Assembly (NCBI GenBank): GCA_023131215.1
Contig: JAGLZV010000010.1
Span: 1-6,448, forward strand
From: Candidatus Methanophagales archaeon
GTDB lineage: Archaea; Halobacteriota; Syntropharchaeia; Alkanophagales; Methanospirareceae
DNA: 6,448 nucleotides
Direction: 5' to 3'
Both the position numbers and the translations under genes were made by a program. Below are positions 4,919 through 6,448 of the stretch, one piece after another; the stretch's first letter is position 1, and each line of letters opens with the position of its first letter. The notes below the pieces were generated by a model. The model was not told the origin of the DNA and ran no database searches. It worked only from the letters and a program-made list of their open reading frames with translations.

Positions 4919-6234
4919 ATCGCTTTTATCGCTGCATCCACAGGACCAACACCCATCTGCGCACTTGTGCATTCCTTTCCTCGCACCACTGCTTTCAGCG
5001 ATGCCGTTGCTATCAAATTGTTTCCCGTCATGACCGAGAGCTCTTTTAGCGTTACCACTCGCTCGTGCCTTGAAATTTCCCCTGTTACAACCTCTGCTAT
5101 CGTAAACAGGTCATCATCGGTGACTTTTTTACCGCTCGCACCAAGTTCCTTTACTCTTTCGAGTATCTCATCAACTTGTTCCTTCGATGGAAACATCCCG
5201 ATTTCTCTCAATTTCTTCTCTATCGAGTGCTTTCCTGTATGCTTTCCAAGCACGATTCGTCTTCTATGCCCTACCATCTCCGGTGTCATTATCCCGGGCT
5301 CAAATGTATCACTTCTCACTATCACGCCATGTGTATGTATCCCAGACTCGTGAGAAAACGCATTCTCGCCAACCACGGGTTTTGTTATGGGGATTTGTAT
5401 GCCCGTGAAACGTTCAATAAGCTTTGCCGTCTCGAATAAATATTCCGTCTTTATGTTTGTTTTTAGCCTGTAAATCGAGTTCAAGCTCATCACGGTCTCA
5501 ACGAGGTCTGCATTTCCCGCTCTTTCCCCTATCCCATTCACCGATACCTGAACTTGCGAAGCACCTGCTTTCACTGCCGCCAAACTGTTCGCTACCGCCA
5601 GACCGAAGTCATTATGGCAGTGTATGCTGATCGGCACCCTCACGGCACGATATATCTCACCCACAAGCTCGTACATCGCAAACGGTTCACTTATGCCCAC
5701 CGTATCGGGAACGTTTAAGATATCGGCACCAGCCTCTTCCGCAGTTTTGTATAATTCAATCAGATAATCCAATCTCGTCCGTGTTGCATCCATCGCAGAG
5801 AACATGCACGCAAAACCATGTTCCTTGACATAACTCGTCATCTTATAGGCTTGCTCTTTTACCTGGGCTTCGCTCATCTTAGTCGTGTGCTCACGCTGAA
5901 TCTCGGAACTCGGCACGAATATATGAATCATATCAACTCCACAATCAACACAAGCGTCAATATCCTGTGTTAGAACCCTTGCCAGTCCACATATCTTCGC
6001 TGAAAGCCTCTCATCACAGATAAGCTTCACTACCTCTTTCTCCTCCTTTGACGTAATCGGAGTCCCTGCTTCTATTATGTCCACACCCAGCTTATCCAAC
6101 TGCCTTGCAATCGTTCTCTTCTGCTCTTTCGTAAAAGAAATGCCAGGCGTTTGCTCTCCATCCCTCAGCGTCGTATCAAAGACTTCTATTACCCTATTAC
6201 TGCCGCTATCACCGTGAACGCCCTCTTCTTTCAT
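4705..6234 (-). CDS. leuA: 2-isopropylmalate synthase, archaeal type (isopropylmalate/citramalate/homocitrate synthase family)
   Basis: A 509-residue cytosolic enzyme. As LeuA it condenses acetyl-CoA with 2-oxoisovalerate to give 2-isopropylmalate, the committed step of leucine synthesis. The N-terminal TIM barrel (about 14-290) shows DTTLRDGEQTPG (20-31) with the catalytic Arg24 and metal Asp25, HCHNDFGLA (205-213) with metal-binding His205 and His207, and NGIGERAGNADL (233-244). The linker carries HESGIHTHG (295-303) and GIMTPEMVGHRRR (314-326), typical of archaeal LeuA-type sequences. Residues about 390-509 form the regulatory LeuA dimerisation domain, with TARGVREDIVMASVEAFINA (483-502). 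This domain makes leucine feedback inhibition likely. Length is full for the archaeal group. The ATG at 6234 has no Shine-Dalgarno but lies about 30 bp from a TATA element. Citramalate or homocitrate synthase cannot be excluded from sequence alone; the nearby leuB favours LeuA. Confidence 0.88.
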   Translation of the reverse strand: MKEEGVHGDSGSNRVIEVFDTTLRDGEQTPGISFTKEQKRTIARQLDKLGVDIIEAGTPITSKEEKEVVKLICDERLSAKICGLARVLTQDIDACVDCGVDMIHIFVPSSEIQREHTTKMSEAQVKEQAYKMTSYVKEHGFACMFSAMDATRTRLDYLIELYKTAEEAGADILNVPDTVGISEPFAMYELVGEIYRAVRVPISIHCHNDFGLAVANSLAAVKAGASQVQVSVNGIGERAGNADLVETVMSLNSIYRLKTNIKTEYLFETAKLIERFTGIQIPITKPVVGENAFSHESGIHTHGVIVRSDTFEPGIMTPEMVGHRRRIVLGKHTGKHSIEKKLREIGMFPSKEQVDEILERVKELGASGKKVTDDDLFTIAEVVTGEISRHERVVTLKELSVMTGNNLIATASLKAVVRGKECTSAQMGVGPVDAAIKAIQEIIGGEIGGDIELKDFRIEAITGGSDALAEVIVGVEKGGRMVTARGVREDIVMASVEAFINAVNRLMQE

Positions 6235-6257
6235 CTTAAAAAATAAAAAGGTTATTT

Positions 6258-6273
6258 ATTATTTAAATTAAAT
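6258..6273. promoter_or_regulatory. Shared AT-rich TATA region between leuA and the DUF2124-like gene
   Basis: The stretch ATTATTTAAATTAAAT contains the palindromic core ATTTAAAT (6261-6268). On the minus strand its centre is about 31 bp before the leuA ATG (6234), predicting a nearly leaderless leuA mRNA. On the plus strand it would start transcription near 6290, just upstream of the GGAGGT at 6295, giving a leader of about 20 nt that keeps the ribosome binding site. A second element, ATATTTATA (6283-6291), would start too far downstream to keep that site. Confidence 0.45.
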
Positions 6274-6294
6274 TTTCATCTCATATTTATAGAC

Positions 6295-6300
6295 GGAGGT
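6295..6300 (+). promoter_or_regulatory. Shine-Dalgarno GGAGGT for the DUF2124-like gene
   Basis: GGAGGT is a full-strength anti-16S match 11 bases before the ATG at 6312, slightly longer than usual spacing. The GTG at 6304 is closer but its frame meets a stop after nine codons, so the ATG is preferred. Confidence 0.65.
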
Positions 6301-6311
6301 AAAGTGAGAAA

Positions 6312-6448
6312 ATGGAAAAGAAAAGAGGGATAGTAGGCTTTACGGGAACATTTAGAGAAAACATAGCAGATGTAAAAGACGGGTCTAAAGTGGTGTTTAC
6401 GGGATCGGTAGCAGTATGTACACCTTTTATCGAATTGCTCGCTTACAC
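6312..6448 (+). CDS. N-terminus of a DUF2124-like protein (cut by window end)
   Basis: Only the first 45 codons are present; the frame is open to the window edge. The start is ATG with a strong GGAGGT upstream. The segment DGSKVVFTGSVAVCTPFIEL (23-42) resembles the N-terminal part of DUF2124, an uncharacterised family I associate mainly with methanogenic and related archaea. This rests on memory of the family pattern, not on a search. The V-V-F-T-G-S / C-T-P-F arrangement looks like a beta strand followed by a nucleotide- or phosphate-binding-type loop, but no activity should be assumed. It is transcribed divergently from leuA across a 77-bp spacer. Confidence 0.6.
   Translation, partial: MEKKRGIVGFTGTFRENIADVKDGSKVVFTGSVAVCTPFIELLAY

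Noticed and set aside
4967..5630. Several plus-strand open frames within leuA
   Set aside because: All are antisense to a complete, motif-bearing leuA and give Ser/Pro/Cys-rich products typical of shadow frames.

Overview
The window looks archaeal. A methanogen or methanotroph lineage (Methanosarcinales / ANME-1-like Euryarchaeota) is my best guess, not a proven one. Three things point that way: AT-rich TATA-type elements about 30 bp upstream of most start codons, with few Shine-Dalgarno sequences; an archaeal-type 2-isopropylmalate synthase; and, at the right edge, the start of a protein that resembles the methanogen-associated DUF2124 family. The intergenic spaces hold short-period repeats and inverted repeats of the kind common in such genomes.

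Layout: (1) 1-117, promoter region. (2) 118-1563 (+), a four-helix DUF2254-like membrane protein whose cytoplasmic tail carries seven tandem 23-residue repeats. (3) 1564-1798, an intergenic element of nested inverted repeats with a 9-nt period. (4) 1799-2200 (+), an orphan 133-residue protein ending in a perfect 14-bp hairpin that contains its stop codon. (5) 2201-2341, spacer with heptameric repeats. (6) 2342-2749 (-), a small TPR protein. (7) 2896-4041 (-), an isopropylmalate-dehydrogenase-family enzyme (leuB). (8) 4178-4918 (+), a membrane protein whose last ~70 codons are antisense to leuA, so it is probably a truncated gene. (9) 4705-6234 (-), 2-isopropylmalate/citramalate/homocitrate synthase family (leuA). 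(10) 6312-6448 (+), the start of the DUF2124-like protein, transcribed divergently from leuA across a short AT-rich region.

Functionally, leuA and leuB would supply the first and third enzymes of leucine biosynthesis (acetyl-CoA + 2-oxoisovalerate to 2-isopropylmalate; oxidative decarboxylation of 3-isopropylmalate to 2-oxoisocaproate). The isomerase genes leuC and leuD are not in the window. The two leu genes share a strand but are separated by 663 bp containing an opposite-strand membrane gene, so they are unlikely to form one simple operon here. No tRNA, rRNA, CRISPR array, transposase or defence cassette was seen, and I find no convincing new multi-gene system. The most unusual items are the 23-residue repeat tail, the interrupted leu locus, and the stop-codon hairpin.
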